Positions 7,551-15,014 of a DNA stretch of 38,738 bases are shown piece by piece. Numbering within the stretch: the stretch's first letter is position 1; every line of letters starts with the position of its first letter. The DNA comes from Granulosicoccus sp. (GTDB taxonomy: Bacteria > Pseudomonadota > Gammaproteobacteria > Granulosicoccales > Granulosicoccaceae). The DNA lies in contig JALZWO010000156.1 in the NCBI GenBank assembly GCA_023300375.1, positions 1-38,738 on the forward strand, given 5' to 3'. The notes beneath the pieces were generated by a model, which was given only the letters and a program-made list of their open reading frames with translations, did no database searches and had not been told where the DNA came from. Made by a program: the position numbers and the translations under genes.

Positions 7551-9101
7551 ATGGGTAAAGCTTACCAAAGGACGGGCTCGGCTCGCCAACTAAACGCCAG
7601 TGTGCGTATCGCATCCACCGTTATTGCGATGTTGCTATTGAGTATCAGCGCAAACACCTCTCAAGCTCAGAACAACAACGACCATAGTCTGTGGCAGGTC
7701 ATAACAGACCAAGGTGACCAATCTATTGAGCATGATGCTCATCGGTGGAACGAAGTGGCGCGTACTTCAAATGTTGTTGATAAGCAAGGTTGGTATCGCA
7801 CAACCCCCGAACAACCACAAATAGTGGTGCCCGTGACACAAGTCTATCAACAAGCTCTTACTTCACCGGTACAACGTGCGGTAACGCAAGGCTCTACTCA
7901 AGCTCTTGGTCGCCGAAGTGGGACTCTTCCGCCCAGCCCTGTGGCGTCAAGTTCATTACCCATCACACCTAATAATACAACTAATGCGTTAGTGTCTTCA
8001 CAGGTAGTTCAAGTACAAACCCAATCAAACGAACTGCAATATGCCATTCCACCACGCACCATTAATCTGGATTTGTTTGTGGGAGAGGTCCGTGTCATGG
8101 GGGTTGTTGATACCAAGCGAGTAGCTGTTGGTAACGGTAGTATTGTTAATGCAAAAGTGATTGAATCTAACGAGCTACTTATCATCGCTACCGGAGTAGG
8201 TAGTACCTCACTACGACTATGGAATTCCGACGCCACGCAAACTGACTACAACATACGAGTATCTGAAAATGATCCACAAACGCGTGTGCGGTTAGAGCCC
8301 ATGGTGCGTATGCGTGTTCGCATGGTTGAATTCAGAAAGAGTGCCTTAGGCAGGTTAGGTATCGACTGGAGCGACAGTGCCGCTGGGCCAACCTATGGGG
8401 CAGCAGGTGCAAGCTCCAATAGCGCCTCGTTTGTTCCAACGATTGAAGGTGGCAGTGGTTTGGTATCGGCGGCCACGTCGTTTTCTACCTATTTTGGCAT
8501 TGCATCGAATATTACATCCAGAATAAATTTTCTAGCGCAAAATGGTGATGCGGTGACGTTGGCCGAACCCGTGCTCAGCGCAATGAACGGCGGCGAGGCA
8601 AGTTTTCTAGCCGGTGGGGAGGTGCCTTATCCAATTGTAGGCGCGAACGGTCAAACGCAAGTTGAATTCAAGGACTACGGTGTAAAATTGAACGTGGCGC
8701 CCTTAATCGATAACGCCGGTAATGTCCGTGCCAAGCTGGAAACAGAAATCAGCCAACTTGACTCTTCAGTGTCTATACAAGGGGCGCCTGGGCTGCTTAC
8801 ACGACGAGCGCAAACAGAGGTAACTGTTCGATCTGGAGAGACCATCGTGATATCTGGGCTGTTGAGTTCGGAGAGTAGCGGCGATGTTGACATGATTCCT
8901 TTAATTGGCAGATTACCCATTATCGGACGTCTCTTTAGCTCTAGATCCAAACGCAATAGCGTTAGTGAGCTGGTAATATTCGTAACACCTGAAGTCATAG
9001 AGCCGCAACAACCTATGATCAATGCTAGAGAGCAACGTTATCTACAGGAGTCAGGAAAGCGGCTGGCTGACATGCGTATGAGGTTGCCGTTGATGGAGTA
9101 G
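7551..9101 (+). CDS. CpaC/RcpA-like secretin, outer-membrane pore
   Basis: A 516-residue secretin of the type used by Tad pili and related type II/IV machines. It has a long basic N-terminus and signal peptide (cleavage near residue 39, SQAQ), then a Gln/Thr/Ser-rich linker to about residue 160. The pilus-secretin N-terminal domain follows at about 163-237 (INLDLFVGEVRVMGVVDTKR, NELLIIATGVGSTSLRLW). The secretin core at about 332-484 includes VTLAEPVLSAMNGGEASFLAGGE, VEFKDYGVKLNVAPLID, SGETIVISGLL and the amphipathic PLIGRLPIIGRLF with VIFVTPEVIEP. Secretins form multimeric gated channels. No ATPase, pilin, prepilin peptidase or pilotin gene is adjacent, so it is orphaned from its machine within this window. 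The ATG is preceded by aaaggg. It is convergent with the LacI gene and ends in an imperfect hairpin. Confidence 0.9.
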   Translation: MGKAYQRTGSARQLNASVRIASTVIAMLLLSISANTSQAQNNNDHSLWQVITDQGDQSIEHDAHRWNEVARTSNVVDKQGWYRTTPEQPQIVVPVTQVYQQALTSPVQRAVTQGSTQALGRRSGTLPPSPVASSSLPITPNNTTNALVSSQVVQVQTQSNELQYAIPPRTINLDLFVGEVRVMGVVDTKRVAVGNGSIVNAKVIESNELLIIATGVGSTSLRLWNSDATQTDYNIRVSENDPQTRVRLEPMVRMRVRMVEFRKSALGRLGIDWSDSAAGPTYGAAGASSNSASFVPTIEGGSGLVSAATSFSTYFGIASNITSRINFLAQNGDAVTLAEPVLSAMNGGEASFLAGGEVPYPIVGANGQTQVEFKDYGVKLNVAPLIDNAGNVRAKLETEISQLDSSVSIQGAPGLLTRRAQTEVTVRSGETIVISGLLSSESSGDVDMIPLIGRLPIIGRLFSSRSKRNSVSELVIFVTPEVIEPQQPMINAREQRYLQESGKRLADMRMRLPLME

Positions 9102-9125
9102 TGCAGGGCTTGTACCTGTGCACTA
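9099..9125. terminator. Hairpin overlapping the secretin stop codon
   Basis: Arms tagtgca (9099-9105) and tgcacta (9119-9125) enclose a partly paired interior. The left arm begins with the secretin TAG stop. No T-tract follows. It lies between convergent secretin and lacI-type genes and may serve as a weak two-way transcription end. Confidence 0.35.
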
Positions 9126-9146
9126 TCCATACAGTTAGGCGATTAG

Positions 9147-10199
9147 CTACCTAGTATTCATCGCAGTCGATTCACGCACAATCACATGACTAGGAATGGT
9201 CGTGTCGCAAACCTCTGATGCATCTGTGCGGTTTAACTGCTCAATGAGTATCTTAGCGGCGCTTTGTCCTATTCTACGTGCTGGTAGGCGAACTGTTGTT
9301 AAAGGTGGTTCAATGGCAGCAGAGCCACGAAAGTCACCAATACCAACAACTGATACTTCCTCGGGTATACGGATACCGAGCCTGATAGCACCGTGTATCA
9401 CTCCGTGGGCAATGACATCGTTTCCGCAAACAAACGCTGTGGGTGGGTTATCACGTAATACGTCCATCGCCAGATGTTTAGCTGATGCCATGTCGTATTC
9501 ACATTGATAATCCCGATGCTCACTGAGAGTAATGCCAGTGGCGCGTAGTGCACTGAGCACACCTTGTTTACGATCTCGTGCGCGATCGTTACTGTGTGTA
9601 TCAGGAAAGAGAAGGGCAATATCACGATGCTTTAAATCGATGAGATGTTGCGTAATATCGAATGCACTCTGATAATTGTTTGTACCAATGGTGGGTATGC
9701 CAGGTACACCCGTTGAATTCCATAAAGCCACTACAGGAACACCTCTAACCTTGAGCATCTCCACTGCAGCTATGTCATGGTCACGGCCTACAAGCGCAAT
9801 GCCGTCGATGCGTCGCTCAAGCAACGATCGCACAATACTCACTTCGCGCATCAGATCGTAGTTGTGGCTGGCAATGATCATGGTGCGATCATGTAAGTGA
9901 AGCTCATTGGAAAAGGCCTCAATGAGTTCGGAAAAAATGGCGTTGTCTATGGTGGGTACCACGAGCCCCACTGTGCCGCTCATTTTGCCGTGCAGAGCAC
10001 CCGCCGTGCGATCGCGTATATATCCCAGTTCTCTTGCCGCTTTCTCGACACGTTCACGAGTTTGCGGTCTGACAGTTTCGCGTGAGTTGAAGCAACGAGA
10101 TACGGTCGCACCCGATACTCCAGCGCGTGCTGCCACATCCAGAATACCTGGTGCGCCTTTGCGTGAGCGGGATCGACGTTTAGGAGCTGTGGAATTCAA
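9147..10199 (-). CDS. LacI-family transcriptional regulator
   Basis: A 350-residue LacI/GalR-type repressor. The helix-turn-helix is at residues 19-38 (ILDVAARAGVSGATVSRCFN) and the DNA-minor-groove hinge region near 60-70. A periplasmic-binding-like ligand domain follows (GTVGLVVPTIDNAIFSELIEAF, RRIDGIALVGRD, DIALLFPD, PTAFVCGNDVIAHGVIHGA, SVVGIGDFRGS). It is divergent from the tctABC-sauST-like genes, and a consensus LacI-type operator lies between them, so it very probably controls that module and itself. The frame has no ATG before the HTH; the first start codon is TTG at 10199, which overlaps the stop of a five-codon mini-ORF (ATG at 10213). No good ribosome-binding site precedes the TTG, so translational coupling to the mini-ORF is possible. 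The inducer is inferred, not seen. Confidence 0.92.
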   Translation of the reverse strand: MNSTAPKRRSRSRKGAPGILDVAARAGVSGATVSRCFNSRETVRPQTRERVEKAARELGYIRDRTAGALHGKMSGTVGLVVPTIDNAIFSELIEAFSNELHLHDRTMIIASHNYDLMREVSIVRSLLERRIDGIALVGRDHDIAAVEMLKVRGVPVVALWNSTGVPGIPTIGTNNYQSAFDITQHLIDLKHRDIALLFPDTHSNDRARDRKQGVLSALRATGITLSEHRDYQCEYDMASAKHLAMDVLRDNPPTAFVCGNDVIAHGVIHGAIRLGIRIPEEVSVVGIGDFRGSAAIEPPLTTVRLPARRIGQSAAKILIEQLNRTDASEVCDTTIPSHVIVRESTAMNTR

Positions 10200-10219
10200 T
10201 GGTTAGTATTCATCGTAGT
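9152..10219. repeat. 16-bp direct repeats flanking the lacI-type gene
   Basis: tagtattcatcgcagt at 9152-9167 and tagtattcatcgtagt at 10204-10219 match at 15 of 16 positions. They bracket the regulator gene: the left copy spans its last codons and the right copy lies just upstream of its start. No transposase is present. Confidence 0.5.
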
Positions 10220-10300
10220 GTCAGGTTATTAATTTTAGGGTTGAAGTGTGTGGCGCTTTGCTGAACAGATTGCTTTCCAAGACTTCAAACAATAAATCAA

Positions 10301-10320
10301 AAATGTAAACGTTTGCATTT
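10301..10320. promoter_or_regulatory. LacI-family operator upstream of tctA
   Basis: The core TGTAAACGTTTGCA (10304-10317) fits the LacI/GalR consensus TGNAANCGNTTNCA exactly. The 20-bp palindrome aaatgtaaac/gtttgcattt has one asymmetric position. It lies between the divergent regulator (start 10199) and tctA (start 10369), where a bound dimer could block both promoters. Confidence 0.88.
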
Positions 10321-10368
10321 TTATTTTCATGCGTTAGTCTAAGGCTATATTAATGGAAGTGGGTACCT

Positions 10369-11868
10369 ATGGAGTTTCTACAGTATTTCGGAGGGGTCTT
10401 CGAGCCAGTGTCGTTCATGTTGCTGCTTGGTGGGACTATTGGTGGCCTCATTCTGGGTGCAACCCCCGGTCTTTCGCCCACCATGGCTGTGGCTCTACTC
10501 ATTCCCTTCACGTTTCAGTTGCAAGCTACGCAGGGCTTAATCCTGTTAGGCGCAGCCTACACATCCACTGTTGCCGGTGGAGCTGTTAGTGCCATCTTGC
10601 TGCGAATACCAGGTGCTCCTGCCAATATCGCTACAGCCCTTGATGGCCACGAAATGGCTAAACAGGGCCGAGGTACAGAAGCCTTGCATGTGTCGTTCAT
10701 GGCTTCTGGTGTCGGCGGTGTTATTGGCGTGTTGCTGCTAATTTTCCTCACGCCCGTATTGGCTAAATGGGCATTAGCCTTTGGGCCCTCTCACTTGTTC
10801 TGGATGGCTATTCTGGGTGTCACGGTTATTGGGTCGCTTGATTCACGCTCGTTTGTTAAAGGTCTTCTGTCTGGTTGTCTGGGTCTTTGGTTGTCCATGA
10901 TTGGCTACGATGATATCCAAGGGGCTCAGCGGTTTATTTTTCACGATTCATTAACTGGTGGCGTTAATATCATTACCGCGCTCATTGGTATTTTTGCTAT
11001 CCCACAAGTGATAGAAATGCTTTCAAAAGGACGTGTGGAGCACAAAGTCACATCGGTGAGTGTGGGTTCACAATCCATTTTTACCTCAATGAGGCTGCTG
11101 TTTCGCAACTTTAAAGCGATGTCCATTGGCACGGTGGTCGGTTCTATCATCGGCCTGATCCCCGGCGTAGGGGGCCAGATTGCAGGTTTGCTAGCCTACG
11201 ATCAGACACGCAAGTTCTCTAAAGACAAAGACACCTTTGGGCGTGGCAATCCTGCCGGTGTTATCGCTGCAGAATCTGCCAACAATGCCATGGTAGGACC
11301 ATCGCTAGTGCCACTGTTAACGTTATCTATACCCGGTAGCCCAACCGCTGCTGTGTTGTTAGGCGGTTTGTTAATCCACGGAATTTTCCCGGGTTCAGAT
11401 CTATTTGACAACTACCCTGATGTGGCTTGGACATTCATTAATTCCATGCTCATCGGACAAATTCTGATGGTCATTTTCGGTATTTGGGTTGCGCAGTATG
11501 CTGCGAAGGTAGCGCACATTCCGCCACCTGTAATGGCTGCAGCTGTCATGGTGCTGGCCGTTTTTGGTTCCTACTCTGTTCAGCAATCAATGGGTGATGT
11601 GTACATCATGGCAGTGCTGGGCATAGGTATGTATCTACTTGAAAAAGTCGGCTTTTCAGCAGCGCCACTGGTGTTGGGGTTAATACTGGGACCCATCGCA
11701 GAGGCTAATTTTATTCAAGGAAGCATGATAGCGAATGCTGTAGATGGCCCTTTTGTCTATTTCCTCAATGGTACTTTGAACCTGTTTCTCGTAGCACTCG
11801 TGTTGGCCTCTATTGCTTATAGCTTTATCTCTACCAGATCGACTAACAAAAAGCAGGTGGGCGTATGA
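10369..11868 (+). CDS. tctA: Tripartite tricarboxylate transporter, large permease TctA
   Basis: A 499-residue inner-membrane permease, the normal length for TctA, with about 11-12 hydrophobic spans. The two family repeats with Gly/Pro-rich loops are clear: GGLILGATPGLSPTMAVALL near residues 25-45 and GSIIGLIPGVGGQIAGLLAY near 255-275. Further typical segments are AESANNAMVGPSLVPLLTLSIPGSP and the late LILGPIAEANF. It should move a carboxylated anion using the cation gradient together with TctB and the periplasmic TctC. ggaag at 10355-10359 supports the ATG at 10369. It is the first gene of a probable tctABC-sauST operon under LacI-type control, so the substrate is likelier to be the acid activated downstream than citrate. 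Confidence 0.93.
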   Translation: MEFLQYFGGVFEPVSFMLLLGGTIGGLILGATPGLSPTMAVALLIPFTFQLQATQGLILLGAAYTSTVAGGAVSAILLRIPGAPANIATALDGHEMAKQGRGTEALHVSFMASGVGGVIGVLLLIFLTPVLAKWALAFGPSHLFWMAILGVTVIGSLDSRSFVKGLLSGCLGLWLSMIGYDDIQGAQRFIFHDSLTGGVNIITALIGIFAIPQVIEMLSKGRVEHKVTSVSVGSQSIFTSMRLLFRNFKAMSIGTVVGSIIGLIPGVGGQIAGLLAYDQTRKFSKDKDTFGRGNPAGVIAAESANNAMVGPSLVPLLTLSIPGSPTAAVLLGGLLIHGIFPGSDLFDNYPDVAWTFINSMLIGQILMVIFGIWVAQYAAKVAHIPPPVMAAAVMVLAVFGSYSVQQSMGDVYIMAVLGIGMYLLEKVGFSAAPLVLGLILGPIAEANFIQGSMIANAVDGPFVYFLNGTLNLFLVALVLASIAYSFISTRSTNKKQVGV

Positions 11869-12341
11869 GCACGCATGAAGCGCCTGTCAGCCGAACACAA
11901 CATCTGATACCGGCAGCTGCCATCCTCACGTTGGCTATAGTAGTGGCCTGGCTTAGCTTTACGAGGGAGCCGGCAGCGGCATTTTTGTTCCCTAGATTGA
12001 TTGGTAGCGTGATGCTTTTGCTAGCCGTATGGAATTTTGTGCGAGCATTTTTAGGTATGGCAAAAATAGGGGATGGACTGCGCGGTCAGGCTGTGTTGAA
12101 TGTTTTGCCAGGGCTTGCATTACTGCTTATTTTTGTTTTGTTTGCAGCAAAATATTTTGGTTTCTATGTAGCATCAACTGTTGCCTTTTTTGGCGTTTAT
12201 TCCCTATACGATCCAGCCTCTCATCTGGCGCTGGGCACTTGGTTAAAACGCTTAGTAGTTACGGTCGGTTTTATGGCCGTGATATACGGCTTGTTTTCAT
12301 TGTTATTAAAGGTCCAAACACCAAGAGGCCTGTTTTTCTAA
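11865..12341 (+). CDS. tctB: Tripartite tricarboxylate transporter, small permease TctB
   Basis: A 158-residue membrane protein with four hydrophobic spans: ILTLAIVVAWLSF, the FPRLIGSVMLLLAVWNF region, LNVLPGLALLLIFVLFAAKYFGFYVA, and a C-terminal pair around VVTVGFMAVIYGLFSLLLKV. This matches the small TctB component by length, topology and position. Its ATG overlaps the TctA stop (ATGA), indicating translational coupling and equal stoichiometry. TctB sequences are poorly conserved, so the assignment leans on position between TctA and TctC. The short C-terminal QTPRGLFF is common in this family. Confidence 0.88.
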   Translation: MSTHEAPVSRTQHLIPAAAILTLAIVVAWLSFTREPAAAFLFPRLIGSVMLLLAVWNFVRAFLGMAKIGDGLRGQAVLNVLPGLALLLIFVLFAAKYFGFYVASTVAFFGVYSLYDPASHLALGTWLKRLVVTVGFMAVIYGLFSLLLKVQTPRGLFF

Positions 12342-12393
12342 TACACCGATACACCGATAAAACGAATACCACTAAATACTAACGGAGAGAGTT

Positions 12394-13368
12394 ATGAAAA
12401 AGCACTTGATATCCCTGGCTGTACTAGCCGCGTCTACGCTGTTTGCACCCACTGTTGTGCAGGCTGAAGGTTACCCTGAAAGGCCCGTGTCGCTGATGGT
12501 CTCTTATGGGGCTGGAGGTGCTACTGATTTTCAAGCTCGTATCGTCACCATGATGTCTGGTGGTGAGGATTTTCTGGGTCAGCCAATGGTCATCATCAAT
12601 AAGCCTGGTGCCGGTGGTCGAGTAGGTTGGAACTGGTTCGCTACAGAAGCTGAGACTGATGGCTACACAATGGGTGCCTATAACATTCCGCATTTTATTG
12701 CTCAATCAATTGAAGGCGGTGTTAAATATTCTGCTGAAAGTTTTGAGCCCATTGCCAACTGGGGCGCTGATCCGGCAGTGCTCATAGTCGGTGCAGATAG
12801 CCCGTACAACACCGTCGAGGAGCTCATTAATTTTGCCAAGGAAAATCCGGGCAAGGTCACGCTCTCTGGTGCTGGGCTGTATGTCGGTCATCATATTGCC
12901 GCATTGCAGATCATGAAAGCTACCGACACTAAACTGGCTTATATACCTACCTCTGGTGGTGGTGCTGCAGCGATGAAAGCGGTCATTGCTGGTGATGTAA
13001 TAGGTGGTATCAACAACTTGTCAGATGCGTTCAGAGCGCTGGAAGCCGGCAACGTAAAAGTGCTCGCAGTCGCCGACCTTGAGCGTTCTACCGAATTTCT
13101 TCCCGACGTTCCTACGTTTAAGGAAGCAGGCTATGACGTAGATAATGCATCAGTTAACTTTCGAGGTGTCATGGTGCCCGTAGGTACTGATCCCGAAGTT
13201 ATCGACATGTTGGCCGAGAAAGTACCTGCCATGTTTGCAAGCGATAGAGTCGCTAAGCAGATGGCCGCTGGTGGTTCACCCATGATGATCATGACACGTG
13301 AGGAAGTACAAACCATGTGGGCAGCACGTCAAGAGACTTTAACCGAGTTGCTTGCCGGTCTGAAGTAA
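12394..13368 (+). CDS. tctC: TTT periplasmic binding protein, TctC (Bug family)
   Basis: A 324-residue exported solute-binding protein. The signal peptide ends near residue 24 (VVQA). The mature protein opens with YPERPVSLMVSYGAGGATDF, the classic Bug/TctC carboxylate-binding loop, followed by VIINKPGAGGRVG and a C-terminal YDVDNASVNFRGVMVPVGTD. These proteins capture organic anions through a conserved network around the carboxylate. ggagag lies just upstream of the ATG. A strong terminator at 13381-13410 follows, so binding-protein message may end here while read-through serves the two enzyme genes. The ligand is inferred to be sulfoacetate or a similar acid from the downstream enzymes. Confidence 0.92.
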   Translation: MKKHLISLAVLAASTLFAPTVVQAEGYPERPVSLMVSYGAGGATDFQARIVTMMSGGEDFLGQPMVIINKPGAGGRVGWNWFATEAETDGYTMGAYNIPHFIAQSIEGGVKYSAESFEPIANWGADPAVLIVGADSPYNTVEELINFAKENPGKVTLSGAGLYVGHHIAALQIMKATDTKLAYIPTSGGGAAAMKAVIAGDVIGGINNLSDAFRALEAGNVKVLAVADLERSTEFLPDVPTFKEAGYDVDNASVNFRGVMVPVGTDPEVIDMLAEKVPAMFASDRVAKQMAAGGSPMMIMTREEVQTMWAARQETLTELLAGLK

Positions 13369-13380
13369 TCGCGATGACTA

Positions 13381-13410
13381 CCTGCCCTTGAATAAGAGGG
13401 CAGGTTTTTT
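13381..13410 (+). terminator. Rho-independent terminator after tctC
   Basis: Arms cctgccct (13381-13388) and agggcagg (13397-13404) with an 8-base loop are followed by six T (13405-13410). It separates tctC from the aldehyde dehydrogenase gene starting at 13469. Confidence 0.9.
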
Positions 13411-13468
13411 ACGCTATCAATTTGCTATACAACTCAGCATATCTAATCAATACCCTTGAGGAGGCTCC

Positions 13469-14905
13469 GTGTCCGTTCAAACTGCCAAAACTGAAAGTGA
13501 GACCAACAGTGAAGTACGGCTTGTAGACGAGTTGGTTGCCCGTGCGCGTGCCGCTCAAGTAGAGTATGCAAAAGATAGTGACCAACAACGCTTTGACATG
13601 GCTGCGCTTTCGATAGGTTGGGCCATTATGGAACCTGACAGGAACAGGCGCTTAGCTGAACAGGCTGTCGTTCAAACGGGTCTGGGTAATGTGGCAGACA
13701 AGCTCACTAAAAATCACCGAAAAACACTGGGTTTGTTACGAGATATAAAGGGCGTTGTCACCACAGGTGTTATCAACGATGACCCTGAAACAGGTATTAC
13801 CGAAATAGCTCGTCCAATAGGCGTTATTGGGGCGGTCGTACCCTCTACTAATCCGGCGGCAACACCTGCCAATAATGTTATCAACGCCTTGAAGTGCGGT
13901 AACGCTATCATCCTGTCGCCTTCACCCAAAGGTGTTGAGGTGTGTGCAGAGCTATTAGTGATGATTCATGCTGAGTTTGCCAAGTTGGGATTGAACCCTG
14001 ATCTGGTGCAGATGCTACCTCTACCATCATCCAAGGTAAAAACACAACGCCTGATGGAAGTGGTTGATCTCATTATCGTAACAGGCAGTCAGGATAACGT
14101 ACGTCGTGCCTACGAATCGGGCACACCTGCTATTGGCGTGGGTGCTGGCAATGCCACCGTTATTGTTGATGAAACCGCTGATATTGATCAAGCGGCTGAG
14201 AAAATTGCACGTTCAAAGTGTTTTGACAATGCCACTTCCTGTTCTTCAGAAAACGTGGTGATAGTGGTGCGTTCAGTTTACGAAAAATTTATTCAAGCCA
14301 TCCATAACCATGGCGGTCGCCTACTCAATGAGACGGATGCCAATAAGGTTAAAGCATCACTGTTTGAAGGAGGACATTTGAATCGCTACATGATCGCTAA
14401 AGACATACACACGTTTTTAACGATTGCAGATGTTGCCGTGGAGGATGCAAAAACGGCGCGATTTGTTCTATTGCTCAGTAACGATGTAGGTTTACAAGCA
14501 CCTGAATCAGGTGAAAAACTGTCTTTGGCGCTTACGTTGTATATAGCTGATGACTATGAGTCAGCGGTAAGTCGTGCAACCGAGGTACTGGATTTCCAAG
14601 GAGCGGGGCATTCTATTGGTTTGCATTCAAATGACGATCAACGCGCCCGCGCGCTAGGGCAGCACATGGCTACTTGTCGTGTGATTGTGAACCAAGCTCA
14701 TTGTTTTGCCACAGGTGGCTCGTTTGACAATGGGTTGCCCTTCTCGCTGTCGATGGGGTGTGGCAGTTGGGGTGGCAACTCCATAGATAACAATTTGCAT
14801 CACCGACACTTCATGAACATTACTCGAGTGGTGCGGCCTATAGCAGCTCGTGAACCATCGCTAGAGGCTATTTTTTCTGACTACTGGCAAGTGGCAGGTC
14901 GGTGA
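13469..14905 (+). CDS. sauS: Acylating aldehyde dehydrogenase, SauS-like (sulfoacetaldehyde dehydrogenase)
   Basis: A 478-residue CoA-acylating aldehyde dehydrogenase. Family marks are GLGNVADKLTKNHRKTLG near the N-terminus, EIARPIGVIGAVVPSTNPAATPANN, ILSPSPKG, ALGVGAGNAT-like nucleotide loop (IGVGAGNATVIVD), and the catalytic cysteine C258 in FDNATSCSSENVV. The sequence resembles SauS of Cupriavidus necator, which reduces sulfoacetyl-CoA to sulfoacetaldehyde. Other acylating enzymes of the EutE/AdhE group share this fold but usually sit with different partners. The GTG start is supported by a strong gaggagg just upstream. It is followed 94 bases later by a CoA ligase, which gives the SauS-SauT pair. 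The class is firm; sulfoacetate specificity is inferred from likeness and context. Confidence 0.78.
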   Translation: MSVQTAKTESETNSEVRLVDELVARARAAQVEYAKDSDQQRFDMAALSIGWAIMEPDRNRRLAEQAVVQTGLGNVADKLTKNHRKTLGLLRDIKGVVTTGVINDDPETGITEIARPIGVIGAVVPSTNPAATPANNVINALKCGNAIILSPSPKGVEVCAELLVMIHAEFAKLGLNPDLVQMLPLPSSKVKTQRLMEVVDLIIVTGSQDNVRRAYESGTPAIGVGAGNATVIVDETADIDQAAEKIARSKCFDNATSCSSENVVIVVRSVYEKFIQAIHNHGGRLLNETDANKVKASLFEGGHLNRYMIAKDIHTFLTIADVAVEDAKTARFVLLLSNDVGLQAPESGEKLSLALTLYIADDYESAVSRATEVLDFQGAGHSIGLHSNDDQRARALGQHMATCRVIVNQAHCFATGGSFDNGLPFSLSMGCGSWGGNSIDNNLHHRHFMNITRVVRPIAAREPSLEAIFSDYWQVAGR

Positions 14906-15014
14906 TTTTGCAAATGTCTAGCCAGTGTTTGCAACGAATAAATATAGCGAAATACAAGCCATTTTTGCAATTATGCGTGACGTGTAGGCTGCATTTTTCG
15001 TGGAGACTAATGTT

